Source of the DNA: Pseudomonadota bacterium
GTDB lineage: Bacteria > Pseudomonadota > Alphaproteobacteria > Rhizobiales > Xanthobacteraceae
NCBI GenBank assembly: GCA_023391175.1
Contig: JAEWBL010000133.1
Span: 1 to 5,801, forward strand
Direction of reading: 5' to 3'
Length of the DNA stretch: 5,801 nt
The notes beneath the pieces were generated by a model that saw nothing but the letters and a program-made list of their open reading frames with translations, was not told where the DNA came from and did not search any database. Both the position numbers and the translations under genes were made by a program. This document shows, in pieces, positions 1-5,458 of the stretch (its first letter is position 1; every line of letters starts with the position of its first letter).

Positions 1-9
1 CCCCACGCC

Positions 10-1197
10 TCAGGCCACCTTGCGGTTGGCGGCGAGGAAGTCGCCCATGCGGCCGAGCGCTGCGGTGATGTTCTCCCGCGAGGTGGCGTAGGAGAGGCGC
101 AGATAGCCCTCGCCATGGACGCCGAAATCCGGCCCGCCGATCACCGCGACGCCCGCCTCCTCCAGCAGCGCCGAGGCGAGCTTCTTGGCGGCGGTCCAGC
201 CGGTGCCGGTGATGTTGGGGAAGGCGTAGAAGGCGCCCTTGGGCGTCGCGCAGGTGACGCCAGGCAGGGCGTTCAGCCCTTCCACCACCATGCGGCGGCG
301 GGCGTCGAATTCGGCGGTCATGGCGAACACCGCATCCTGTGGACCTTCGAGGGCGGCGATACCGGCATATTGTGTCGCGGCGTTGACGCAGGACCAGCAG
401 TTCACCGCCAGCTTGCGCACCTGGTCGTAGAGGCCCTTGGGCCAGACCGAATAGCCGAGGCGCCAGCCGGTCATGGCATAGGTCTTGGACCAGCCGTTGA
501 GCAGGATCAGCCGGTCGCGGATTTCCGGATAGGCGAGGAGGGTACGGTGCTCCTCCCCGTCGAACAGGAAGCGGTCGTAGATCTCGTCCGACATGAGGGC
601 GACATGGGGATGGGCGGCGAGGCCCTTCACCAGCTTGTCTATCTCGGACGCCGGCGTGACGCCGCCGGTGGGGTTAGCCGGCGAATTGATGATGAGCAGG
701 CGCGTCTTCGGCGTGATGAGGGCCAGCGTTTCATCGGCCGAGAAGGCGAAGCCGTTCTCCTCGCGGATCGGCACCGGGATGGGCGTCGCGCCGGTGTGCT
801 CGATCATGGAGCGGTAGATGGGAAAGCCGGGATCGGGATAGAGGATTTCCGCGCCGGGCTCGCCGAACAGGCGGATGGCCGCATACATCGTCACCTTGCC
901 GCCCGGCATGATCATCACGAGGTTCGGGTCCACCTCGACGCCATAGCGGCGGTTGAGATCGCCGGCCACCGCCTCGCGCAGGGGCAGGATGCCAACGGAC
1001 GGCGTATAGCCGTGCTGACCGTCGCGCAGCGCCTTCACCGCCGCCTCGACGATGTGGGCCGGCGTCTGGAAGTCCGGCTGGCCGATGCCGAGGTTGAGGA
1101 TGGAGCGCCCCTCCGCCTGAAGCGCCGTGGCGCGGGCGAGCACGGCGAAAGCGTTCTCCTCGCCGATGCGGTCGAAGGCGGGATTGGTGGTGAGCAT
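10..1197 (-). CDS. PLP-dependent class I/II aminotransferase (aspartate aminotransferase family), 395 aa
   Basis: This is a cytosolic fold-type I aminotransferase that moves an amino group between an amino acid and a 2-oxo acid through pyridoxal phosphate. Seen, numbered from the ATG at 1197: GIGQPDF near residue 38, HGYTP with Tyr64, the NPANPTGG motif with Asn175, DEIYD with Asp204 (pairs with the pyridine nitrogen) and Tyr207, SKTYAMTGWRLGY with the Schiff-base Lys238 and Arg246, and GYLRLSYA with Arg367, which should bind the substrate carboxylate. Length is normal for the family and no key residue is missing. ATG1197 is preferred over the in-frame TTG at 1206: GAGGA lies 10 nt before the ATG but only 1-2 nt before the TTG. 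The pocket segments DPGFPIY and NCWSCVNAATQ differ from the classical aspartate aminotransferase sequences I remember, so the amino-acid substrate cannot be assigned. It is divergent from the oxidoreductase gene at 1370. The fold and chemistry are sure; the specificity is not. Confidence 0.95.
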   Translation of the reverse strand: MLTTNPAFDRIGEENAFAVLARATALQAEGRSILNLGIGQPDFQTPAHIVEAAVKALRDGQHGYTPSVGILPLREAVAGDLNRRYGVEVDPNLVMIMPGGKVTMYAAIRLFGEPGAEILYPDPGFPIYRSMIEHTGATPIPVPIREENGFAFSADETLALITPKTRLLIINSPANPTGGVTPASEIDKLVKGLAAHPHVALMSDEIYDRFLFDGEEHRTLLAYPEIRDRLILLNGWSKTYAMTGWRLGYSVWPKGLYDQVRKLAVNCWSCVNAATQYAGIAALEGPQDAVFAMTAEFDARRRMVVEGLNALPGVTCATPKGAFYAFPNITGTGWTAAKKLASALLEEAGVAVIGGPDFGVHGEGYLRLSYATSRENITAALGRMGDFLAANRKVA

Positions 1198-1207
1198 GGC
1201 CGGCAAA

Positions 1208-1212
1208 TCCTC
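1208..1212 (-). promoter_or_regulatory. Ribosome binding site of the aminotransferase gene
   Basis: The minus strand reads GAGGA, with 10 nt to the ATG at 1197. It decides the start: the in-frame TTG at 1206 would sit almost on top of this site. Confidence 0.6.
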
Positions 1213-1334
1213 GGGCGCGCGGCGTCTTGTGCGCCGCTTTCAAAAAGGACGCCTTGGATAGCACCGAAGGTCCCGGGTGGGGAGTGGGGGAAAATCTGCT
1301 GCAGCGCGTAAAGCGTGGCCATGGTCAGCATGTT

Positions 1335-1346
1335 ACGACGGGTCGT
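1335..1346. promoter_or_regulatory. Palindrome ACGACGGGTCGT, candidate operator or leader hairpin
   Basis: Two perfect 5-bp arms, ACGAC and GTCGT, flank a GG centre. The palindrome ends 23 bp before the ATG of the FAD oxidoreductase gene. The position suits a repressor site or a 5'-leader structure. A 2-nt loop is too tight for a full RNA hairpin, which slightly favours a protein-binding site. A single short palindrome can arise by chance in GC-rich DNA. Confidence 0.25.
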
Positions 1347-1358
1347 GTGCCGAATCGC

Positions 1359-1364
1359 GAGAGG
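1359..1364 (+). promoter_or_regulatory. Ribosome binding site of the FAD oxidoreductase gene
   Basis: GAGAGG is followed by 5 nt and then ATG1370. This site fixes the start at 1370 rather than at the upstream in-frame GTG at 1277, which has no such site and would add 31 residues before the FAD-binding strand. Confidence 0.65.
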
Positions 1365-1369
1365 CCTTC

Positions 1370-2482
1370 ATGCCCGCATCGACCCCCCGCCTGCCGTTCG
1401 AGGACACCGAGATCGCCATCGTCGGTGCCGGCATTGTCGGCCTGTCGGTCGCCCATGTGCTGACGCGCCTCGGCATCTCCGTGCGCTGCTTCGATGCCGG
1501 CGCGGCGGGCGGCGCCCAGTCGGCCGGCGGCTCGCGCATCATGCGCGCCGCCTATAACGACCCGAAGATGCTCTGGCTCGCCCGCAAGGCCAGCGCCGGC
1601 TGGGCGCGGTGGGAGGAGGAGGCCGGCCGCCCCCTCATCGAGCGCACCGGCTCCTTCCTCATCGTCTCGCAGGCCGAGGCGGAGCTGAAGCGCCTCGCCG
1701 GGCTCGGTCTGAAGGTTCGCTTCGTCTCTCCGGCCGAGCAGGAAGAGATGCTGCCGGTGCATCGCCCGTGGTCCCGGCCGGTGATCCTGGAGGAGGAGGC
1801 CGGCACCATCCGCGCCCGCGACAGCATCGAATGGCTGGCCGCGACGCTGGGCGATGCGCTTCACGAGCACACGCCGGTGCTGGGCCTCACCCAGCGGTCG
1901 GGCCATGTGCTGGTCTCCACCCGCAGCGCCATCTGGCGGGCGCGGCGCGTGCTGGTGGCGGCGGGCATGCAGACGCCGGTGCTGTCGGGCGCCATGGGCG
2001 TGAAGGTGCCGCAGGTCTACAGCGTCCACCAGCGCCTGCTCTTCCCCATGACCGGCGATCTCGCCACGCGGCCCATGGTCTCCTTCCGCGACAAGAGCGA
2101 TCACCGCCACGGCGTGCTTTACACCTACGGCCTGCCGGCGCTGCATGACGGCCTGTTCGCCGTGGGGCTGGAGCCGAGCGACACCGACCGCAGCGGCGGC
2201 GGCCATCCCGACCAGGTGATCGAGCACACGCTGGCGCTGGCAGCCGAGACGCTCCCCGGCCTCGACACCTCGCGCTTCACCATCGAGAGCTGCGTTTCCA
2301 CCTCGCTGGAGCATCCCGACGACGGTGCGCCCTGGGAATCCGAGCGCCTTGAGGTGGTGCGCCGGGGCGCGGTGGACTTCTTCGCTGGCGGCCACCTCTT
2401 CAAGTTCGCCCCGGCTTTGGGCGAAATGCTTGCCGGCATGGTGCTGGGCGAGGACGTGCCGGATATGCTGCGGCCGGAGTGA
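1370..2482 (+). CDS. FAD-dependent oxidoreductase, DAO family, monomeric sarcosine oxidase-like, 370 aa
   Basis: This is a flavoprotein of the DAO (glycine oxidase / sarcosine oxidase / N-methyltryptophan oxidase) superfamily, which oxidises a C-N bond of an amine or amino acid to an imine that hydrolyses. Seen: an N-terminal Rossmann strand-turn-helix with GAGIVG at residues 19-24 and an acidic residue, Asp42, at the end of the second strand; GGSRIMRAAY around residues 53-62, matching the flavin-side arginine segment of monomeric sarcosine oxidase (Arg56, Arg59); ESCVST with Cys308, at the place of the cysteine that carries covalent FAD in that enzyme; and GGHLFKFAPALGEML with Lys345 near the C-terminus. 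Length is close to the family norm (about 370-390). Odd: the lysine that activates oxygen in sarcosine oxidase seems replaced, the local sequence being GLFAVGL around residues 261-267. The enzyme may therefore use oxygen poorly or pass electrons elsewhere. The 36-bp gap to the HpaI-type aldolase gene suggests one operon. The substrate is unknown. The family call is firm; oxidase versus dehydrogenase is open. Confidence 0.9.
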   Translation: MPASTPRLPFEDTEIAIVGAGIVGLSVAHVLTRLGISVRCFDAGAAGGAQSAGGSRIMRAAYNDPKMLWLARKASAGWARWEEEAGRPLIERTGSFLIVSQAEAELKRLAGLGLKVRFVSPAEQEEMLPVHRPWSRPVILEEEAGTIRARDSIEWLAATLGDALHEHTPVLGLTQRSGHVLVSTRSAIWRARRVLVAAGMQTPVLSGAMGVKVPQVYSVHQRLLFPMTGDLATRPMVSFRDKSDHRHGVLYTYGLPALHDGLFAVGLEPSDTDRSGGGHPDQVIEHTLALAAETLPGLDTSRFTIESCVSTSLEHPDDGAPWESERLEVVRRGAVDFFAGGHLFKFAPALGEMLAGMVLGEDVPDMLRPE

Positions 2483-2507
2483 GGCTTCGACCCAATAAGA
2501 ATCCCCG

Positions 2508-2512
2508 AAGGA
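2508..2512 (+). promoter_or_regulatory. Ribosome binding site of the HpaI-type aldolase gene
   Basis: AAGGA is followed by 6 nt and then ATG2519. It is the strongest Shine-Dalgarno in the window. It supports independent translation within a two-gene message, since the upstream stop is 36 bp away and no overlap coupling is needed. Confidence 0.65.
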
Positions 2513-2518
2513 AACGCC

Positions 2519-3286
2519 ATGCACCTGCCCGAGAACCCGTTCAAGCGCGCGCTCCATGCCGGCACCCAGCAGATCGGCCTGTGGTGCGCCGTGCCCTCCA
2601 ACTATGTCTCGGAGATCCTCGCCGGCGCGGGCTTCGACTGGCTGGTACTGGACACCGAGCACGCGCCCAACGAGCTGCCCAACGTCTTCAACCAGCTCCA
2701 GTCCATGGTGGGCTACGCCACCCAGCCCGTGGTGCGGGTGCCGTGGAACGATGCGGTGACGCTGAAGCGCTTCCTCGACATCGGCACCCAGAGCTTCCTC
2801 ATTCCCATGGTGCAGAATGCCGAGGAGGCCCGCGCGGCGGTGGCGGCGACACGATATCCGCCGGATGGCATCCGCGGCTATGCGGTGGCGTCCCGCGCCA
2901 CCCGCTTCGGCCGCATCGGCGATTATTTCACCCGCTACGCCGACGAAATGTGCGTGCTGGTGCAGGTGGAGACGCTGGAAGCGCTGGAGAAGGTGGAGGA
3001 GATCGCCGCCGTGCCGGGCGTGGACGGCATCTTCATCGGCCCCGGCGACCTCTCCGCCTCCATGGGCCTCCTGCACCAGCCCACCCATCCGAAGGTGGTG
3101 GAAGCCATCGAGGACGGGCTCAAGCGCATCACGGCCGCCGGCAATCGCGGCGGCGTGCTGGTGGTGGGCAACGAGGCGCTGGCCCGCCGCTACATGGCGG
3201 CCGGCTCGGTCTTCACTGCCGTGGGGGTGGATGCGGCATTGTTCGCACGCAGCGCTGACGCGCTGGCGCAGCAATACAAGGCTTAG
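2519..3286 (+). CDS. HpcH/HpaI family class II aldolase (2,4-dihydroxyhept-2-ene-1,7-dioate aldolase-like), 255 aa
   Basis: This is a cytosolic metal-dependent TIM-barrel aldolase that splits 4-hydroxy-2-oxo acids into pyruvate (or a related oxo acid) and an aldehyde. Seen: GLWCAVPSNY near residues 20-29, WLVLDTEHAPN with the catalytic His48, VRVPWND with Arg73, LIPMVQNAEEAR (94-105), ATRYPPDGIRG (110-120), LVQVET with metal ligand Glu151, and GIFIGPGDLSASMG with metal ligand Asp177. The arrangement closely parallels E. coli HpaI as I remember it (His45, Arg70, Glu149, Asp175), and the length, 255 against about 262, is normal. Relatives with the same motifs act on 2-keto-3-deoxy sugar acids (RhmA, GarL), so the symbol hpaI is not justified. 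No homoprotocatechuate genes (hpaBCDEFGH) are nearby. It follows the FAD oxidoreductase by 36 bp and probably shares its transcript, which suggests it cleaves a product derived from that oxidation. The family is sure; the substrate is inference. Confidence 0.94.
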   Translation: MHLPENPFKRALHAGTQQIGLWCAVPSNYVSEILAGAGFDWLVLDTEHAPNELPNVFNQLQSMVGYATQPVVRVPWNDAVTLKRFLDIGTQSFLIPMVQNAEEARAAVAATRYPPDGIRGYAVASRATRFGRIGDYFTRYADEMCVLVQVETLEALEKVEEIAAVPGVDGIFIGPGDLSASMGLLHQPTHPKVVEAIEDGLKRITAAGNRGGVLVVGNEALARRYMAAGSVFTAVGVDAALFARSADALAQQYKA

Positions 3287-3304
3287 GCCGCTCTTTGTGG
3301 CGAC

Positions 3305-3348
3305 GCGTTTTCTTCACGCGAACCGGTCCCCACTTCGCTCGAAAACGC
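3305..3348. repeat. Imperfect intergenic palindrome, probable dispersed Hyphomicrobiales repeat
   Basis: Outer arms GCGTTTTC (3305-3312) and GAAAACGC (3341-3348) are perfect complements. Inner arms GCGAA (3318-3322) and TTCGC (3334-3338) pair around an 11-nt loop, leaving small unpaired stretches between. It fills the gap between two convergent genes and ends 1 bp before the stop codon of the acyl-CoA synthetase gene. The sequence resembles from memory a palindromic element found many times between genes in Rhizobium, Bradyrhizobium, Brucella and Xanthobacter relatives (RIME-like); I cannot verify this here. It could also act as a two-way terminator, as it forms a hairpin in either transcript. 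Confidence 0.6.
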
Positions 3349-3349
3349 T

Positions 3350-4978
3350 TTACTCCCGCAGCATCCGGCGGATCACCTTGCCGGTGGTGGTGAGCGGCAG
3401 TTCGTCCACGAACTGGATCTCGCGGGGATATTCGTAGGACGCGAGGCGGGTGCGCACGAAATCGCGGATCTCCGCTTCCAGCTCCGGCGTGGGCTCCACG
3501 CCGGGCATGGGCACGATGACCGCCTTGACGATCTCCGTGCGCAGCGGGTCCTTCTTGCCCACGGCGGCCGCCATGGCGACGGCGGGGTGCTTCAACAGCA
3601 CGTCCTCGATCTCCGCCGGGCCGATGCGGTAGCCGGCCGAGGTAATGACGTCGTCATCGCGGCCGAGAAAGTGGAAATAGCCCTCCTCGTCCCGCGTCGC
3701 GAGATCGCCGGTGAGGAGCCAGCCGTTCTTCACCTTGTCGGCGGTGGCCTCGGGGCGGTTCCAGTAGTTCAGGAACATCACCGGGTCCGGCGCGCGCACC
3801 GCGATCTGGCCCATCTGGCCCGGCGGCAGAATGCGCCCGTCCTCGCCCAGCACCGCCACCTCATGGCCGGGCACGGCCTTGCCCGTGGCGCCGGCTTTGG
3901 CCACGCCCAGCGCGGCCGAAGAGCCGATGACGTAGTTGCATTCCGTCTGGCCGTAGAACTCGTTCACCGGAACGCCGAGGGCCTCGCGGCCCCACTCGAA
4001 CGTCTCCGCCCCCAGCGCCTCGCCGGCCGAGCCCACCGTGCGCAGGGTGAAGTCGAATTTTTCGCGGGGGGTCGGCACCTGCCGCATCATGCGGAGCGCG
4101 GTGGGCGGGATGAAGACGTTGCGCACCTCGGCGGTCTTCATCAGAGCGAAGGCGGCTTCGGGATCAAACTTGCCGCGCGGCTGCGCCACCACCGGCACGC
4201 CCAGCGCCAGCGCCGGCAGCACGGTGTTCAAGAGCCCGCCGGCCCAGGCCCAGTCGGAGGGCGTCCACATGCGGTCGCCCGCCTGGCCGATGCCGTCATG
4301 GGTGAAGGTGACGCCGCTCACATGGGCGAACAGCACCCGGTGGCCGTGCAGCGCACCCTTGGGCTGGCCCGTGGTGCCGGAGGTGTAGATCATCAGCGCC
4401 GGATCGTCCGGGCCGGAGGCGATGGGCAGCGGGTGATCGGAGGCCGCCTCCACCAGTGCGGAGAAGCCGACGGCGGCATGGCGCGGGCCGTCCACATTCA
4501 CAACCAGATCGAGCGTTTCCGGCCGTGCGACCAGCTTGGCGAGGCCGGCATCGTCGGTGACGAGGGCGCGGGCGCCGGAATCCAGAAGTCGGTAGGCGAT
4601 GGCATCCACGCCGAACGCGCCGGCGAGCGGCACCGCGATGGCGCCCATCTTGTAGACGGCGAGATGGGTGACGAGCACTTCGAGCGACTGGGGGAGGAGA
4701 ATGGCCACCCGGTCGCCGGGCCGGATGCCCTGCGCGACGAGCGCATGGGCGAGCCGGTTGGAGAGCCGCGCCAGCGCGCTATAGGAGACGGGGGAGAAGC
4801 CGTTGCCGTCGGGCAGGAAGAGCGCGGGACGGTCCGGATGCTGCGCCGCGATGGCGTCGCAGGCGTGGACCGCCATGTTGTAGCGCTCCGGCACCATCCA
4901 GAGAAAGGCGCGGCGCCGGCGCTCGTATTCGCTGGAAACTGCGCCTGATCCCGATGCGCCCGTGCTGTGCGCCAGCAT
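3350..4978 (-). CDS. AMP-forming acyl-CoA synthetase (ANL superfamily, medium-chain ACSM-like), 542 aa
   Basis: The enzyme activates a carboxylic acid with ATP to an acyl-adenylate and then transfers it to CoA. Seen: the phosphate loop YTSGTTGQPKG at residues 198-208, SDWAWAGG (241-248) lining the likely acyl pocket, GSAGEAL (316-322), the adenine-side motif FYGQTE (341-346), LLTGD with ribose-binding Asp425, LGRDDDVITSAGYRIGP with hinge residue Arg440, and PLTTTGKVIRR with Lys534, the lysine needed for adenylation. All core motifs are intact and the length is normal. The start at 4978 is chosen because the conserved N-terminal segment YERRRRAFLWMVPERYN begins at residue 18 and would be lost with the next ATG. 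GGAAAGG lies 11 nt upstream of the chosen ATG. The pattern fits the acetyl/medium-chain/aromatic acyl-CoA ligase branch; the acid is not predictable. It converges on the aldolase gene and has its own leader with a candidate promoter and palindrome. The function class is sure. Confidence 0.94.
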   Translation of the reverse strand: MLAHSTGASGSGAVSSEYERRRRAFLWMVPERYNMAVHACDAIAAQHPDRPALFLPDGNGFSPVSYSALARLSNRLAHALVAQGIRPGDRVAILLPQSLEVLVTHLAVYKMGAIAVPLAGAFGVDAIAYRLLDSGARALVTDDAGLAKLVARPETLDLVVNVDGPRHAAVGFSALVEAASDHPLPIASGPDDPALMIYTSGTTGQPKGALHGHRVLFAHVSGVTFTHDGIGQAGDRMWTPSDWAWAGGLLNTVLPALALGVPVVAQPRGKFDPEAAFALMKTAEVRNVFIPPTALRMMRQVPTPREKFDFTLRTVGSAGEALGAETFEWGREALGVPVNEFYGQTECNYVIGSSAALGVAKAGATGKAVPGHEVAVLGEDGRILPPGQMGQIAVRAPDPVMFLNYWNRPEATADKVKNGWLLTGDLATRDEEGYFHFLGRDDDVITSAGYRIGPAEIEDVLLKHPAVAMAAAVGKKDPLRTEIVKAVIVPMPGVEPTPELEAEIRDFVRTRLASYEYPREIQFVDELPLTTTGKVIRRMLRE

Positions 4979-5019
4979 CCCGACCCGTGCCTTTCCGCCC
5001 CGCCCCTTTGTTGCGGTGC

Positions 5020-5048
5020 ACGCTACAGGCTCGGACGCCCAAGGTCCA
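5020..5048 (-). promoter_or_regulatory. Candidate sigma-70 promoter for the acyl-CoA synthetase gene
   Basis: On the minus strand TGGACC (5043-5048) and TAGCGT (5020-5025) are 17 bp apart. They match 4 of 6 and 3 of 6 of the TTGACA/TATAAT consensus. Transcription would begin near 5013, giving a leader of about 35 nt before ATG4978. The -10 box is weak, so this is a suggestion based on spacing and position. Confidence 0.3.
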
Positions 5049-5054
5049 CCCGGC

Positions 5055-5071
5055 CGTTAACCGGGGTAACG
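5055..5071. promoter_or_regulatory. 17-bp palindrome CGTTAACCGGGGTAACG, candidate operator
   Basis: Seven of the eight symmetric base pairs match: CGTTA / TAACG arms and CC / GG inside, with only 5060/5066 failing. On the minus strand it lies just upstream of the candidate -35 box and 77 bp before the acyl-CoA synthetase ATG. It stands out as AT-containing symmetry in very GC-rich DNA. Size and symmetry suit a dimeric TetR- or GntR-type regulator, as often seen for acyl-CoA metabolism genes. No regulator gene is in the window, so the binder is unknown. Confidence 0.4.
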
Positions 5072-5112
5072 CACTGCGGATTTGGGGTGGATCAGGCGGG
5101 CGGACGGACGGC

Positions 5113-5304
5113 TCAGCGCCGGACGCCTTCTTCCTGCATCAGGGCCTCGGTGGCGGCGATGGCGCCTTCCAGCTCGGAAATCTTGCGCAGCATGCCGTCG
5201 GAGGGGAGGGTGGAGCCCTTGGCTGCGGTGAGGACCAGCTCGCGCTGGGCCGCCTTGAGGCGATCGAGAAGGCTTGCGAGGTCAGCCTCGGCCTGTTGCG
5301 CCAT
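5113..5304 (-). CDS. Small hypothetical helical (coiled-coil-like) protein, 63 aa
   Basis: I do not recognise a named family. The predicted protein is charged and soluble, with no signal peptide or membrane segment. It reads as a helical hairpin: a first amphipathic helix (about residues 3-28, ADLASLLDRLKAAQREL), a short break containing STLPSDG (about 31-37), and a second helix (about 38-57, MLRKISELEGAIAATEALM) with heptad-like leucine, isoleucine and alanine spacing. It lies on the same strand as, and downstream of, the cold-shock gene, but two hairpins stand between them. ATG5304 is chosen because GGAG lies 12 nt upstream; the in-frame ATG at 5325 (70 aa, MPELNTN extension) has no visible Shine-Dalgarno but remains possible. 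Codon third positions are G/C-rich in this frame as in the neighbouring genes, which supports a real gene. A role in binding a partner protein or RNA is only a guess. Confidence 0.65.
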   Translation of the reverse strand: MAQQAEADLASLLDRLKAAQRELVLTAAKGSTLPSDGMLRKISELEGAIAATEALMQEEGVRR

Positions 5305-5358
5305 GTTCGTGTTCAACTCCGGCATCGCCAGCAGGCTGGGCCTGCGAACGGAAACTGC

Positions 5359-5395
5359 AAAAACGGAAACGGCGCCGCGCTTGCGCCCGGCACCG
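5359..5395 (-). terminator. Probable rho-independent terminator after the cold-shock gene
   Basis: On the minus strand an 11-bp stem (arms 5385-5395 and 5370-5380) closes a GCAA loop with one G-G mismatch and one G-U wobble. It is followed at once by TTTCCGTTTTT (5369 down to 5359). The wobble pairs only in the minus-strand RNA, so the structure is oriented to end the cold-shock transcript. The T-tract is interrupted by CCG, which lowers certainty. Confidence 0.6.
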
Positions 5396-5414
5396 CTGGT
5401 TGCATTGCTCTTCA

Positions 5415-5441
5415 CCGCCGCCCGGAAGAACCGGCCGGCGG
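5415..5441 (-). other. Strong GC hairpin just downstream of the cold-shock stop codon
   Basis: Arms CCGCCGCCCGG (5415-5425) and CCGGCCGGCGG (5431-5441) pair at 10 of 11 positions around a 5-nt loop, TTCTT in the minus-strand RNA. It begins 17 nt after the stop codon and has no T-tract. It may protect the mRNA 3' end or pause RNA polymerase before the terminator at 5359-5395. Confidence 0.5.
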
Positions 5442-5458
5442 CAAAGGGATCTGCGCGA

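Larger units (their letters stand above)
1198..1369. promoter_or_regulatory. Divergent intergenic control region between aminotransferase and FAD oxidoreductase genes
   Basis: These 172 bp separate two divergent start codons and must hold promoters for both. Seen: a possible hairpin, GCGGCG (1219-1224) with CGCCGC (1232-1237) and a 7-nt loop, in what would be the aminotransferase leader; the A-rich patch CAAAAAGGA around 1241-1249; and a 12-bp palindrome at 1335-1346. I could not find a convincing pair of -35 and -10 boxes in either direction. The shared spacer makes joint regulation possible, but this is inference. Confidence 0.5.

Noticed and set aside
1204..1206. TTG start for the aminotransferase
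   Set aside because: It lies too close to the GAGGA site; ATG1197 has good spacing.
1219..1237. GCGGCG/CGCCGC hairpin as a terminator or riboswitch
   Set aside because: The stem is only 6 bp and no T-tract or conserved aptamer pattern is visible. Such short GC stems are common at this base composition.
115..1311. Open frame of 398 codons on the plus strand opposite the aminotransferase
   Set aside because: It mirrors the aminotransferase codons and shows no recognisable domain.
1277..1369. N-terminal extension of the FAD oxidoreductase from GTG1277
   Set aside because: There is no ribosome site, the added residues do not resemble the family, and GAGAGG is well placed for ATG1370.
1325..3274. 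Open frame of 649 codons on the minus strand across the oxidoreductase and aldolase genes
   Set aside because: It is antisense to two clear enzyme genes with intact motifs. Its translation is rich in His, Arg, Ala and Gly without any domain, typical of an antisense shadow in GC-rich DNA.
3587..4948. Open frame of 453 codons on the plus strand opposite the acyl-CoA synthetase
   Set aside because: It is antisense to a complete acyl-CoA synthetase, has low-complexity Arg/His/Gly-rich translation and no motif.
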